A stretch of DNA of 64,000 nt from Rhodobacter capsulatus (GCF_003254295.1 NZ_QKZO01000003.1:197973-261972); one strand, 5' to 3'; positions 44,804 to 54,823 are shown, numbered from the stretch's first letter. The notes: generated by a model not told the origin, from the letters alone. Program-made: numbers and translations.

Positions 44804-46126
44804 GTGAAACAAACCCGAAGACATACCTTTGAGATCTTGCACGGCGCGGGCCTTGCCGTCGTCTTGCGTGGCATGGGCGCGGTTCTGGCGTTCCTGCTCA
44901 ACATTGCCATCGCCCGCATCATCGGGGCCGAGGGCGCCGGATTTTATTTCCTTGCCCTGTCGGTGGTCAGCATCGGCGCGGTGGCGGCCAAGCTGGGGCT
45001 GGACAATGTCCTGTTGCGCTTCGTCGCCGACGGGGCGAGCCGCGGCGACTGGAACAGCGTGATCGGGGTGTTCCGGCTTGGCACCCGGATCGCCGCGCTC
45101 TCGACGCTGCTGACCGGGATCGGCGTCTTCGCCCTTGCGCCCTGGATCGCCACCGCATTGTTCGGCGAACCCGGGCTGGAGACGCCGCTGCGGGCGATCA
45201 GCCTTGGCATTTTCTCCTTCGCGATGATGATGCAGATGGCGGAATGCCTGCGCGGCGCCGGACAGATCGGCGCCTCGGTGCTGGTGTCCGGGCTGATCTA
45301 TCCGCTGACGGCGCTGATCCTGATCTGGCCGATGGCCAGCTGGTTCGGGGCGGCCGGCGCGGCGGCGACCTATGTTCTTGGAACGGCGGCCTCGGCGGCG
45401 ATCGGCTATCTGTTTTGGCGACGCTGGGCCGACCGGCTTCCCGCCAGCGCGCCGCAGTTCGAGCGGGCCGTGCTGTGGCGCAGCAGCCGCCCGCTCTGGC
45501 TGATGACCCTTCTGAGCGGCGGGCTTTTGCCCTGGATGCCGGTGGTGCTGCTCGGGCTTTGGGGCACGCCCGCCGATGTCGGCGTTCTGGGGGCGGCGAC
45601 ACGCATCGTCATGGTTCTGGCGATCCTCTCGCAATCGATGACCACGGCCATGGTCCCGAAATACGCAGAGTTGCGCGCGCGCGGCGACCTGCGCGGGATC
45701 CGGGCCATCACGCTGCGCTCGAGCGGTCTGGTGGCGCTGATCACCACGCCGCTCGTGGTGGCGATGATCGTCTTCGCGCCCCGGATCCTGTCGATCTTCG
45801 GCCCGGAGTTCGCCCAGGGCGCGGCGGCTCTGGCGATTCTGGCGCTGGGGCAGCTGCTGAGCGCGCTGAGCGTCAACATGGGATACATCCTGCTGGTTTT
45901 CGGCCGCGAGACCGATCTGCGCAACGGCACGATCTTCGCCGCGGCGGTGATGCTGGCCAGCGGGCTCTTGCTCGTGCCGGTCTTCGGCATGATCGGGGCG
46001 GCGATCTCCGCCAGCCTTGGCGGGGCCAGCATGAACCTGGCCAATGCCGTCATGGTCTGGCGCAGGTTCGGCCCGCAGCTTCGGTCAAGCGACGCGGGGC
46101 GATGCAACGAAGGGGAATCTTCATGA
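44804..46126 (+). CDS. Polysaccharide flippase (Wzx/MATE-like)
   Basis: 440 residues from a GTG start, with twelve or more hydrophobic segments and the opening FEILHGAGLAVVLRGMGAVLAFLLNIAIARIIGAEGAGFYF typical of oligosaccharide flippases. It should move a lipid-linked repeat unit across the inner membrane. It is the first gene of the polysaccharide island, and its stop overlaps the glycosyltransferase start (ATGA). Its high GC matches the general genome, unlike the polymerase-like gene downstream. Family confident. Confidence 0.9.
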   Translation: MKQTRRHTFEILHGAGLAVVLRGMGAVLAFLLNIAIARIIGAEGAGFYFLALSVVSIGAVAAKLGLDNVLLRFVADGASRGDWNSVIGVFRLGTRIAALSTLLTGIGVFALAPWIATALFGEPGLETPLRAISLGIFSFAMMMQMAECLRGAGQIGASVLVSGLIYPLTALILIWPMASWFGAAGAAATYVLGTAASAAIGYLFWRRWADRLPASAPQFERAVLWRSSRPLWLMTLLSGGLLPWMPVVLLGLWGTPADVGVLGAATRIVMVLAILSQSMTTAMVPKYAELRARGDLRGIRAITLRSSGLVALITTPLVVAMIVFAPRILSIFGPEFAQGAAALAILALGQLLSALSVNMGYILLVFGRETDLRNGTIFAAAVMLASGLLLVPVFGMIGAAISASLGGASMNLANAVMVWRRFGPQLRSSDAGRCNEGESS

Positions 46127-47193
46127 AAATCCTGATGGTTATGAACGCCAAGGGCGTCGGCGGCGCGGAATTGCAGTTCCTTGAACTGGCCAATTATCTG
46201 GCCCAGCGGCACGAGGTGCATGTGATCGGGCTGCACGGCACCGGCGCTTTCGAAAAGGCCGGGCTCGATGCCCGGCTGCGCCCGGCGGCCTTCCCCTACA
46301 AATCCGGCAAAAGATCGCTGCCCCAGCTTGTCCGGGCGGTGCGCAAGGGCGTCTCGCTGCGCGCCGATGTCGTGCTGTCGACCTCGTTCATCGGCAATCT
46401 TGTCGCCCTTGCGATCGCCGCCCCCTTCGGCACGCGGCGGATTTCGCTGCAGACCGTGTCGAAGGCGATGGCCTATCCGGCGCTTGACCGCTGGGTGCTG
46501 AACCGCTTCGACGGCCTTGTCGCGGGCTGCAAGGATATCGAAACCTATCTTCTGCGGCGCGGCCATCGTCAGGACCGCATCACGGTGGTCTCGAACTGGG
46601 TCGATTTTTCGGCGCGCAAGCCAAGCCTCTCCGCGGCCGAAACGCGGGCGAAATTCGGCCTTGGCGCCGAGACCACCCTGATCGGCTGCATCGGCCGGAT
46701 GCATGTCCAGAAAGGCCAGGAGTTCTTGATCCGGGCCTTCCGCAAGCTGGCGCAGGGGCGCGGCGACCTGCGCCTTGTCCTTGTCGGCGACGGGCCGACG
46801 CTCGAGGAGATGCGAAAGGAAGCCGCCGGACATCCGCAGATCCTTTTCACCGGCACGATCCAGGGCGAGGATTACAACAACCTGCTGGCCGCCTTTGACA
46901 TTTACGCGCAGCCCTCGCGGTTCGAGGGCCTGCCGCGGACGCTTCTGGATGCGATGTTCATGGGCAAGCCGATCGTGGCGACGGCGGTGAACGGCAATCT
47001 GGACGCGGTCACCGACATGGCGGAGGGGCTGCTGGTTCCGGCCGAGGATGCAGAGGCCCTTGCCGCCGCGCTGGAGCAGCTGCTGCAGGACCGGGAGCTG
47101 CGCGCGCGGCTGTCGCGGCAGGCGCATGAAAGCGCCGAGGCCTCGTTCTCGGCCCAGCAACAGCTTCAGAAAATCGAAAATCTGCTTTCATGA
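46123..47193 (+). CDS. GT4-type glycosyltransferase
   Basis: 356 residues, GT-B fold. N-terminal ILMVMNAKGVGGAELQFLELANYL is the usual acceptor-side glycine motif; the donor side has IGCIGRMHVQKGQEFLIRAF, LVGDGP and PSRFEGLPRTLLDAMFMGKPIVA. In the EX7E motif the second Glu is Asp. It adds a sugar during assembly of the surface polysaccharide repeat unit. It overlaps the flippase by 4 bp. Family confident; donor sugar unknown. Confidence 0.9.
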   Translation: MKILMVMNAKGVGGAELQFLELANYLAQRHEVHVIGLHGTGAFEKAGLDARLRPAAFPYKSGKRSLPQLVRAVRKGVSLRADVVLSTSFIGNLVALAIAAPFGTRRISLQTVSKAMAYPALDRWVLNRFDGLVAGCKDIETYLLRRGHRQDRITVVSNWVDFSARKPSLSAAETRAKFGLGAETTLIGCIGRMHVQKGQEFLIRAFRKLAQGRGDLRLVLVGDGPTLEEMRKEAAGHPQILFTGTIQGEDYNNLLAAFDIYAQPSRFEGLPRTLLDAMFMGKPIVATAVNGNLDAVTDMAEGLLVPAEDAEALAAALEQLLQDRELRARLSRQAHESAEASFSAQQQLQKIENLLS

Positions 47194-47215
47194 GTCGAGG
47201 AGGCGTATCTTTTCA

Positions 47216-48391
47216 ATGAGAATTTCAGGATCTCACGTTGAAGCGATTACAGGCGGCATTGTGATGTCCACGTGGACGCTGGGCTTCAACGCAGCGTCCC
47301 AGCTTCTCGCGATCGTTCATGTCTTGTTGTTTTTTTTCAGAAACGGACTCGGTGTTCGCCTCGACTTCATTGCAGCCATTCTGGTCGCAATCGTTATTTT
47401 TGCCAGCAACATTTTCTATCTTGAAAATGACATCGATCTTGCCTTTCGCGGCTTCGGAAAGCTCATCATAATCCTGTCGTTTTGCTATACATTATACTGG
47501 TCTCTCGCCAAGCTCGACGACAAAGGCTGGGAAATCATCCGAAGAACCTTATGGCTTTCACTCGCCTTATCTGTAATCCAGCTCAAAGGTTTCGATCTTG
47601 GTTTCATGCCCCAGATGTTATGCATTCTTTTTATTTTCAACGTCGAATTCATATTGAATCTGCAAGGCCGCCGACCGGCACCCTTATATATATCAGCCAT
47701 CATCATGCTTTTTTCCATGAAAAAACAGATCATTGCTTCAGCCTTGATGCTCGTTGGCTTAACTCGTCCGATCAGAAGTTTTTTCATCGGCACAGGCGCG
47801 ATTTTCGCGATATTGTTTGCACCTCATGTATGGCTGTTCTTCAGCCCGAACTCTGCGAACTTTATGGACGGGCGGCGATCATCTTTCCTTTCCGAACGCT
47901 TTATCACCGTCGATCCTTACGGAAACATGCGCCTTTTCCTACTCGCTGAATACGGAGGAGAAGTCGTTGACAAAAGCATTATTTTCGGATTCGGACTTGA
48001 GAAATTCGGATCAATCCCAGCCTTTGAAACGAATAGAGACATTGAAAGAAACATCCTTGGCATGAACGACTTTGTGGCGGAAAAATACAATACCAATACT
48101 GTCTTCGGTTCAGTGAGTGCCGATGTCGGAATCTTGATCATATGGATGCAGATGGGACTACTTGGCTTTCTGTTCTATTACTTGCTTATAAAATCGGTGG
48201 CAGGAAAAAATTTCCGCACCTTTCTTGTTATAGCGACCATTGCTCCTTTTCTAATCGCCGGAGCGAACGTGATCTCGGTCGGACTTTCAATTCTCGTATC
48301 TCTGACGGCAATGTCACTTGAGACAGGATTTGGAAAGACGGTTCAGAAAAAACGAGAGGTTCAACACCATGCGAATATTGCTCGTCCATAA
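47216..48391 (+). CDS. AT-rich Wzy-like polytopic membrane protein
   Basis: 391 residues with about ten hydrophobic segments and a larger extracytoplasmic loop at about 225-310 (SERFITVDPYGNMRLFLLAEYGG), the layout of O-antigen or exopolysaccharide polymerases. No sequence motif proves polymerase function. Base composition is strikingly different from neighbours: many T- and A-runs, AT-ending codons such as TTA, ATA and AAA. This points to recent acquisition from a lower-GC donor. GAGGAGG precedes the ATG at 47216; the end overlaps the next GT gene by 23 bp. Membrane protein certain; Wzy role inferred from place and topology. Confidence 0.72.
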   Translation: MRISGSHVEAITGGIVMSTWTLGFNAASQLLAIVHVLLFFFRNGLGVRLDFIAAILVAIVIFASNIFYLENDIDLAFRGFGKLIIILSFCYTLYWSLAKLDDKGWEIIRRTLWLSLALSVIQLKGFDLGFMPQMLCILFIFNVEFILNLQGRRPAPLYISAIIMLFSMKKQIIASALMLVGLTRPIRSFFIGTGAIFAILFAPHVWLFFSPNSANFMDGRRSSFLSERFITVDPYGNMRLFLLAEYGGEVVDKSIIFGFGLEKFGSIPAFETNRDIERNILGMNDFVAEKYNTNTVFGSVSADVGILIIWMQMGLLGFLFYYLLIKSVAGKNFRTFLVIATIAPFLIAGANVISVGLSILVSLTAMSLETGFGKTVQKKREVQHHANIARP

Positions 48392-49583
48392 CAATTACGC
48401 GATCCAGGGCGGCGCGGAAGTCTTTTATCATGAAATCGCGCGCCTGCTGCGCGAGAACGGCCACGAGGTGGCGATGTTCTCCTGCGCCGAGGAGGGCGTG
48501 ACCGCCCCGCAGGTCGCCTATTTCCCGAAGGTGGACCATTATGCCAGCGGCGGGCTCCTTGCCAAGGCGGCGCGGATCCCGCGCGTCATCTACAACCGCG
48601 ACGCGCGCGATGCGATGGCGCGGCTCATCGCCGATTTTCGCCCCGATCTCGTGCATGGCTTTGCCGTCTACGGAAGGTTGACCCCCGCGGTGCTGCAGGC
48701 AGCGCGCGACGCCGGCGTTCCGGTGGTGCTTTCGTGCAACGATTACAAGCACATATGCCCGAACTACAAACTGTTCCATCACGGCCGCCTGTGCGAAGAC
48801 TGCAAGGGCGGGCGGTTCCACAAGGCGCTTGTCAACCGGTGCTGCCATGACAGCCTTGCGATCAGCGCCGTCTCGATGCTGGAGGCGCAGGTGCATGAGC
48901 GCCTCGACATCTGGCGCAAGAACGTGACCTGTTTCCTCTTCGCAAGCCGCTTCATGGCGGCCCGGACCGAGGCGTTCTGGGGCCCGGGGCGCGTCGCGAT
49001 CGACTTTCTGCGCAATCCTTTCGATGCGGCGGCGCATCATCTGCCGCTGCAGGCGGGCAGCTACATCTTGTATTTCGGACGGTTGATTGACGAAAAGGGT
49101 GTGGATCAGCTGGTCGCGGCGGCCCGGCTTGCCCCCGATGTTCCGGTGGTGATCGTCGGCGACGGGCCCGACCGCGCCGCGATCGAGCGCGCCGCCGCCG
49201 ATCTGCCGCAACTGCGTGTCGTCGGACCGGCCTGGGGAGAGGCGCTGAAGGGCTGGCTGCAGGGCGCGCGGGCGGTGGTGGTCCCGTCGCTGTGGCACGA
49301 AAACTTCCCCTATGTGATCTTGCAGGCTTTCGCGGCGGGCAAGCCGGTGATCGGCGCCGCGCGCGGCGGCATTCCCGAGCTGGTCGAGGCCGGTCCGCAT
49401 GGCTGGCTGGTCGACCCGCTTGACCTGCAGGCTCTGGCGGCCCGGATGCGGGATGTCGTGCAAATGCCCGATGCGGCGCTTCTCGAAATGGGGCGGGCGG
49501 CGCAGTCTTACGTCACGAAAGAATTCAGCGACGAAACGATCTACGCGGAGGTGCTTCGCATATATGGGGGTATTTTGCAATGA
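48369..49583 (+). CDS. GT4-type glycosyltransferase
   Basis: 404 residues, GT-B fold. RILLVHNNYAIQGGAEVFYHEIARLL opens the protein, and the donor half has YILYFGRLIDEKGVDQLVAAA, VVIVGDGPDRA and HENFPYVILQAFAAGKPVIGAARGGIPELV. The second Glu of EX7E is Gln. A Cys-rich insert (CNDYKHICPNYKLF, CEDCKGG, RCCHD) resembles that of GTs from capsule clusters. The ATG at 48369 lies inside the end of the polymerase-like gene. GC content is back to the genomic norm. Family confident; sugar unknown. Confidence 0.9.
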   Translation: MRILLVHNNYAIQGGAEVFYHEIARLLRENGHEVAMFSCAEEGVTAPQVAYFPKVDHYASGGLLAKAARIPRVIYNRDARDAMARLIADFRPDLVHGFAVYGRLTPAVLQAARDAGVPVVLSCNDYKHICPNYKLFHHGRLCEDCKGGRFHKALVNRCCHDSLAISAVSMLEAQVHERLDIWRKNVTCFLFASRFMAARTEAFWGPGRVAIDFLRNPFDAAAHHLPLQAGSYILYFGRLIDEKGVDQLVAAARLAPDVPVVIVGDGPDRAAIERAAADLPQLRVVGPAWGEALKGWLQGARAVVVPSLWHENFPYVILQAFAAGKPVIGAARGGIPELVEAGPHGWLVDPLDLQALAARMRDVVQMPDAALLEMGRAAQSYVTKEFSDETIYAEVLRIYGGILQ

Positions 49584-50497
49584 AGGCACTTGTCATTGGC
49601 GGCAGCGGCTTTATCGGATCGCATCTTGTGGATCGATTGTTGCAGCGCGGGGTGAAGGTGCGCGTTTATGACCGCTCTGCCGAGCGGTTTCGCGACACGC
49701 CTGCCCCGGTGGATTTTCGGCAGGGCAGTTTTGACGATTCCGCCTCGCTCGCCGAAGCGCTGAATGACATGGATGTGGTGTTTCATCTGCTCAGCACCTC
49801 GGTGCCGTCGACATCCAATCTGGACCCGGTCGGGGATATTACGGGAAATCTGATCGGGACGGTTCGCCTGCTTGAATTGATGCGGGGCGCCGGTGTCCGC
49901 AGGATCGTTTATCTGTCGTCCGGCGGCACCGTATATGGCATTCCGGAAATGGATCCGGTGCGGGAAAATCATCCGCAAAAACCGATCAGTTCCTATGGTG
50001 TGGTCAAGGGCGCGATCGAGAAATATCTGATGATGGAACAGCATCTGCATGGGCTGAAACCCGTCATTCTTCGACCCTCGAATCCCTATGGTCCGCGGCA
50101 GGGGCATGGGGGTGTCCAGGGCGTCATCGGCACCTTTCTTTGGCGCCTTGCATCACGGGAACCGATTGAAATATGGGGCGACGGCAAGATTGTCCGAGAT
50201 TTCATCCAGATCACGGATCTGGCGGAATTATGCGCCCTGTGCGGCCTGTCGGACATCACCGGCATCTTCAATGCCGGCAGCGGCACCGGTCATTCGATCC
50301 TGGAAGTCGTCGAGACAATCTCGGAGGTGGTCGGAAAACCTGTCGAGCCGCGTTTCAAGCCCGGGCGCGGATTTGACGTGCCGCGCGTCATTCTCGACAT
50401 CTCCGCCATCCGCGAAAAAATTTCCTGGAAACCGCAGATTGCCCTGGCTGACGGGATCGCGGAAACTTGGGAATGGATCCGGAAACAGGCGTCTTGA
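49580..50497 (+). CDS. NAD-dependent nucleotide-sugar epimerase/dehydratase
   Basis: 305 residues, extended SDR. The Rossmann motif GGSGFIGSHLVDRLL, the Ser region VYLSSGGTVYG and the catalytic YGVVKG (YxxxK) are intact, and RPSNPYGPRQ and RDFIQITDLAELCAL are typical of GalE-like enzymes. It supplies a modified nucleotide sugar, possibly UDP-galactose or a uronic acid. The ATG overlaps the upstream GT by 4 bp. Base composition is somewhat lower in GC than genes outside the island. Family confident; substrate unknown. Confidence 0.88.
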   Translation: MKALVIGGSGFIGSHLVDRLLQRGVKVRVYDRSAERFRDTPAPVDFRQGSFDDSASLAEALNDMDVVFHLLSTSVPSTSNLDPVGDITGNLIGTVRLLELMRGAGVRRIVYLSSGGTVYGIPEMDPVRENHPQKPISSYGVVKGAIEKYLMMEQHLHGLKPVILRPSNPYGPRQGHGGVQGVIGTFLWRLASREPIEIWGDGKIVRDFIQITDLAELCALCGLSDITGIFNAGSGTGHSILEVVETISEVVGKPVEPRFKPGRGFDVPRVILDISAIREKISWKPQIALADGIAETWEWIRKQAS

Positions 50498-50630
50498 TCG
50501 CGTGTTCAAAAACACCTGCCGATCTTCTGTCTTCATATGGGTTTGCAGGCATCGACCGCGGAGTTTGGCCGGGTTTTCACCTGCGCGAGATCGGGCCAAT
50601 ATTCATCGACGTTTCAAGGAAGGTTTGGGG

Positions 50631-51629
50631 ATGGTCGCTCAAATTGATATGGAATACCTGCGGCACCGCCCGGGTCGTTTGTGGAGCCGCCTGATCAGTT
50701 ATGCGATGTTCGAGGGGCGGCCCCTGACGACGCGCGGACAATGGATCAACCCGATCCTGTTCCGGCTCTTCGCGCTGCAATCGCGCCTGCCACGCCTGAA
50801 AAAGGTCAGCGCCCCGATCTTCATTCTGGGGACGGGACGGTCCGGCACGACAATTCTGGGCGTGGTGATGTCCATGCATCGCGACATATCGTTTCTGAAT
50901 GAGCCCAAAGCCATCTGGGCGTATTTGCGACCCGACGAAGATCTGATCGGCAGCTATCATCGGGGCAAGGCGCGCTATCGTCTTGACGCTGAAGATGCGA
51001 CGCGCGACGTCACGTCGAAAATCGAAAGAATATACGGCTTTTATCTGCGCATCACCGGCGGCAGGAGGGTTTTGGATAAATACCCAGAATTGATTTTTCG
51101 AATTCCGTTCCTGTTGAAGATTTTTCCCGATGCAAAGTTCATTTTTCTGTCGCGAAACGGTTGGGACACCTGCGCCTCCATCACGCAATGGTCGAGCCGT
51201 CTAGGCGTGACGGCGCATGGTGAAACGCATGATTGGTGGGGGGTGAATGGACGAAAATGGAATCTGCTTGTCGATCAGATCATTTCCGAACACCCGGATC
51301 TGTCCTTGCACCTTGACGAGATCAGGACATTTTCGGATCAGCGCGCACGCGCGGCGACAGAATGGATCGTGACCATGCGCGAAGGATTGCGCTTGCTGCA
51401 GCAGCACCCGGCATCGGTTATTCACATTTCTTACGAGAAACTTTGTGCCGATCCGACACGGGTTTTATCCGAAATCTGCCAATTTACAGGATTGGAGCCG
51501 GACGAGGTTTTCCTGCAATTCGCAAGGCAAAAGCTGTCGCCCCCCAGGCCGCATCTTCCCTTCGCACTGCCCGAGATCATCGAGGAACCTTTCAGAAACA
51601 CAATCAACAGTTTGGAGATACGCCATTGA
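50631..51629 (+). CDS. Sulfotransferase family protein
   Basis: 332 residues. The PAPS 5'-phosphosulfate loop is FILGTGRSGTTILGVVMSMH (GRSGTT about 69-74), and the 3'-phosphate site is around FIFLSRNGWDTCASI. The rest matches Sulfotransfer_1/3 architecture (VLDKYPEL, ISYEKLCADP). In this setting it probably sulfates a sugar of the surface polysaccharide. A 133-bp gap with no gene separates it from the epimerase; GGAAGG lies 10 bp before the ATG. Family confident; acceptor inferred. Confidence 0.87.
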   Translation: MVAQIDMEYLRHRPGRLWSRLISYAMFEGRPLTTRGQWINPILFRLFALQSRLPRLKKVSAPIFILGTGRSGTTILGVVMSMHRDISFLNEPKAIWAYLRPDEDLIGSYHRGKARYRLDAEDATRDVTSKIERIYGFYLRITGGRRVLDKYPELIFRIPFLLKIFPDAKFIFLSRNGWDTCASITQWSSRLGVTAHGETHDWWGVNGRKWNLLVDQIISEHPDLSLHLDEIRTFSDQRARAATEWIVTMREGLRLLQQHPASVIHISYEKLCADPTRVLSEICQFTGLEPDEVFLQFARQKLSPPRPHLPFALPEIIEEPFRNTINSLEIRH

Positions 51630-52717
51630 CCGGATTGAAATGGGCCATTCTCGGAACAGTGGGGGTTCCGGGAAATTATGGCGGCTTTGAAACTTTGGCC
51701 GAGAACCTTGTTCGCCTTCACGGGACCGGACTTCCGGATACGGATCTGACGGTCTATTGTTCCCGCCTTGCGTTCAAGACGCATCCGACCCGATATTTGA
51801 CCGCAAATCTGCGCTATATCGGACTGAAAGCGAATGGGCTGCAATCCGTTCCCTATGATGTTGTTTCGCTTTTTGATGCGGCACGCCGAGGAACCGATGT
51901 TATTTTGCTGCTTGGCGTTTCCGGTGCGCTGGCCTTGCCCTTTCTGCGGCTTTTCTCCAGATCCCGGATCGTCACGAATATTGACGGTATCGAATGGAAA
52001 CGTGAAAAATGGCGCGGGCTGGCCCGATGGATCCTGCGCTGGTCGGAATGGTCGGCCGTTCGCTGGTCGCATGCCGTCATCGCGGACAATCAGGCGATCG
52101 CAGAACATGTCCGCGCGCGCTACGGGGTCGATTGCCACGTCATCGCTTACGGTGGGGATCACGCGATTTCTGCCACGCCGGTGACGGATCCCGATCTTGA
52201 TCTGCCGCAGGCGTTTTCGCTTTCACTGTGCCGGATCGAACCCGAAAACAATGTCGGCGTGATCCTTGAGGCCTTTTCGAAAATGCCGGAACGCAATCTT
52301 GTCTTTGTCGGAAACTGGGACAACAGCGATTATGGAAAGGATCTGCGGAAACGATATGGCGCTTGCCCGAATATCACCCTGCTGAACCCGATTTATGATC
52401 CGGGCCGGTTGCGGGAAATTCGTGGCCGCGCGACATCCTATATTCACGGCCATTCCGCCGGGGGCACCAACCCGTCTCTGGTCGAGATGATGCATTTTGG
52501 CATCCTGATTCATGCCTATGATTGCAGTTTCAACAGATATTCGACACAGGGCGAAGCGCTTTACTTCAAGACTTCCGAAGAGCTGATCGCCGCGATCCGC
52601 GCGGTCGATGCGCAAACCACCCGCGCGGTCGGGTTTGCCATGCAGCAAACGGCACGGCAGCTGTATCTTTGGGACAAGATCGGCCGCGCCTATTTTGCCC
52701 TGATCCGATCGATCTGA
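51626..52717 (+). CDS. DUF1972-type glycosyltransferase (rhamnosyltransferase-like)
   Basis: 363 residues from a TTG start overlapping the sulfotransferase stop (TTGA). The N-terminus KWAILGTVGVPGNYGGFETLAENL is the DUF1972 hallmark, followed by a GT-B donor domain (LCRIEPENNVGVILEAF, FVGNWDNSDYGK, YIHGHSAGGTNPSLVEMM). Many relatives are rhamnosyltransferases of capsule or EPS clusters. It ends the island and a 12-bp palindrome spans its stop codon. Composition is moderately low in GC like the two genes before it. Family confident. Confidence 0.87.
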   Translation: MTGLKWAILGTVGVPGNYGGFETLAENLVRLHGTGLPDTDLTVYCSRLAFKTHPTRYLTANLRYIGLKANGLQSVPYDVVSLFDAARRGTDVILLLGVSGALALPFLRLFSRSRIVTNIDGIEWKREKWRGLARWILRWSEWSAVRWSHAVIADNQAIAEHVRARYGVDCHVIAYGGDHAISATPVTDPDLDLPQAFSLSLCRIEPENNVGVILEAFSKMPERNLVFVGNWDNSDYGKDLRKRYGACPNITLLNPIYDPGRLREIRGRATSYIHGHSAGGTNPSLVEMMHFGILIHAYDCSFNRYSTQGEALYFKTSEELIAAIRAVDAQTTRAVGFAMQQTARQLYLWDKIGRAYFALIRSI

Positions 52718-52727
52718 TCGGATCAGG
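52699..52727. terminator. Perfect 12-bp hairpin at the end of the polysaccharide island
   Basis: CCTGATCCGATC pairs with GATCGGATCAGG around a GATCT loop. The hairpin spans the TGA of the last glycosyltransferase gene. There is no T-run, so it may slow decay of the mRNA or act with Rho instead of being an intrinsic terminator. Confidence 0.55.
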
Positions 52728-52854
52728 CCGCCCCCCCCGGCCAAGGCGACGCTTGCGCGACCGGGAAGGCCGCCGCCTCGCGGCATCTTTACGCATCTTG
52801 CCTTGACCTTTGGTCGCCCAGAGGCCAGCTTGCGCCGACTTTTGGGAGCGATCC

Positions 52855-54147
52855 ATGGCCACACGCACCGCGCCGTTTTCCGGCTTCGAATTCCTGATCG
52901 CCTGGCGCTACCTGCGCGCCCGCCGCGCCGAGGGCGGCGTCAGCGTGATGACCTGGATCAGCCTGATCGGCATCATGCTGGGCGTGGCCGCGCTGATCAT
53001 CACGCTGGCCGTGCGCGCGGGCTTTCGCGCCGAATTCGTCGACACGATCCTGGGTTCGAACGCCCATGTCACGGTCTATTCCGCGCCGATGGAAGTGGCG
53101 CCCGAGACCGGGATCTTTTCCAGCCTGATGCCCGATTACGCCGCGCGCGCCGCGCGGATCGCGCAGGTGCCGGGCGTCACCCGGGCGGCGCCGCTGATCC
53201 GGGGTCAGGTGATGGCGACGATGAACGACCGCTCGAACGTCGCGGAAGTCTATGGGATTTCTTATGAAAACCTGATGACCATTCCCCGCGTCGCACATTC
53301 GGCGCAGATCGACGGCGAGATCGAGAGCTTCGGTCAGGGCATCGCCATGGGGTCCGAACTGGCGCGGGAACTGGGCGTTTCCGCGGGCGACACGGTCAAG
53401 CTGATCTCTCCGAACGGGGTCAAGACCCCCTTCGGCGTCTCGCCGCGGGTGAATGCCTATACCGTCGTCTACATCTTCACCGCCGGGCGCTGGGACATCG
53501 ACCGCACCCGCATCTACATGCCCTTTGCCGAGGCCCAGAGCTTCTTCAACCGCGAGGGCGGCGCCGACGAGATCGAAGTGATGGTCAAGGACCCCGAACA
53601 TGTCGATGATCTGACGCTGCAACTGATCGCGGCGGGGGGCGCGGGCACGATGCTGTGGAGCTGGCGCGATGCCTCGGGCTCGTTCCTGCGCGCGCTGACG
53701 ATGGAGGACAACGTGATGTTCGTGATCCTGTCCGTGCTGGTCCTGATCGCGACGATGAACATCACCTCGGGGCTGATCATGCTGGTGAAGAACAAGGGCC
53801 GCGACATCGGCATTTTGCGCACCATGGGGCTGACCGAGGGCTCGGTGATGCGGGTGTTCTTCCTCTGCGGGGCGTTTACCGGCACGATCGGCACGGCGCT
53901 GGGGGTGGGGCTGGGGGTGCTTTTCGCGCTCAACATCAGCCATGTGATGGATGCGGTGAACTGGGTCAGCGGCGGCGGCGCCTGGGACCCGTCGATCCGC
54001 GGCATCTATGAATTGCCCGCGAAACTGCTGCCCTGGGACGTGGCCAAGGCGGTGCTTCTGGCGCTGGGGCTCAGTTTCGTGGTGACGATCTTTCCGGCCC
54101 GCCGGGCGGCGCGGCTCAATCCGGTGGAGGCGCTGCGCTATGAATGA
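52855..54147 (+). CDS. lolC: Lipoprotein-releasing ABC permease LolC/LolE
   Basis: 430 residues, four membrane segments with a large periplasmic domain after the first (about 50-275). LolCDE extracts lipoproteins from the inner membrane for LolA. Family pieces are [76 protein letters not shown] and [18 protein letters not shown]. One LolC/E-type gene pairs with lolD here, as in many Alphaproteobacteria. The ATG at 52855 is preceded by GGGAG. It overlaps lolD by 8 bp. Confident. Confidence 0.94.
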   Translation: MATRTAPFSGFEFLIAWRYLRARRAEGGVSVMTWISLIGIMLGVAALIITLAVRAGFRAEFVDTILGSNAHVTVYSAPMEVAPETGIFSSLMPDYAARAARIAQVPGVTRAAPLIRGQVMATMNDRSNVAEVYGISYENLMTIPRVAHSAQIDGEIESFGQGIAMGSELARELGVSAGDTVKLISPNGVKTPFGVSPRVNAYTVVYIFTAGRWDIDRTRIYMPFAEAQSFFNREGGADEIEVMVKDPEHVDDLTLQLIAAGGAGTMLWSWRDASGSFLRALTMEDNVMFVILSVLVLIATMNITSGLIMLVKNKGRDIGILRTMGLTEGSVMRVFFLCGAFTGTIGTALGVGLGVLFALNISHVMDAVNWVSGGGAWDPSIRGIYELPAKLLPWDVAKAVLLALGLSFVVTIFPARRAARLNPVEALRYE

Positions 54148-54823
54148 GGTGTTGCGGCTTGATCGGCTCGAAAAGGGCTACAACCGGGGCAAGGCGAATG
54201 AAATCATCGTCTTGCGCGGGGCCTCTCTGATCATTCCGCGCGGGCAGGTGGTGGCGCTTGTCGCGCCTTCGGGGGCCGGGAAATCGACGCTTCTGCATAT
54301 CGCCGGGCTGCTGGACACGCCTGATTCCGGCCGGGTGATCGTGAATGGGCAGGACCTGACCGGGGCGAAGGACGCTGCCCGCACCGCGGCGCGGCGCGAG
54401 GCTTTGGGCTTTGTCTATCAGTTCCACCACCTGCTGCCGGAATTCACCGCGCTGGAAAACATCGTCCTGCCGCAACTGGCCAATGGCAGTGCCCGCAAGG
54501 CGGCCGAGGCGCGGGCGCAGGATCTGCTGGCCCGGGTCGGGCTGGCGGCGCGCGCCGGGCACCGGCCCTCGGCGCTCTCGGGGGGGGAACAGCAGCGCGT
54601 GGCCTTTTGCCGGGCGCTGGCGAACCGCCCTGCCCTGCTTCTGGCCGACGAGCCCACCGGCAACCTTGACCCGACCACCTCGGAAACCGTGTTCTCGGCA
54701 CTGATGGAGCTGGTGCGGGCGACCGGGCTTTCGGCGCTGATCGCGACGCACAATCTGGAGCTTGCCGCCCGCATGGACCGGGTGCTGCGGCTGACGGACG
54801 GGCAACTGGTGGAGGCAAAATGA
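54140..54823 (+). CDS. lolD: Lipoprotein-releasing ABC ATPase LolD
   Basis: 227 residues. Walker [19 protein letters not shown], the LolD-typical [18 protein letters not shown], the signature [19 protein letters not shown], Walker [13 protein letters not shown] and switch His in IATHNLELA are all present. It works with LolC/E. Overlaps lolC by 8 bp and the next gene by 4 bp. Confident. Confidence 0.96.
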   Translation: MNEVLRLDRLEKGYNRGKANEIIVLRGASLIIPRGQVVALVAPSGAGKSTLLHIAGLLDTPDSGRVIVNGQDLTGAKDAARTAARREALGFVYQFHHLLPEFTALENIVLPQLANGSARKAAEARAQDLLARVGLAARAGHRPSALSGGEQQRVAFCRALANRPALLLADEPTGNLDPTTSETVFSALMELVRATGLSALIATHNLELAARMDRVLRLTDGQLVEAK

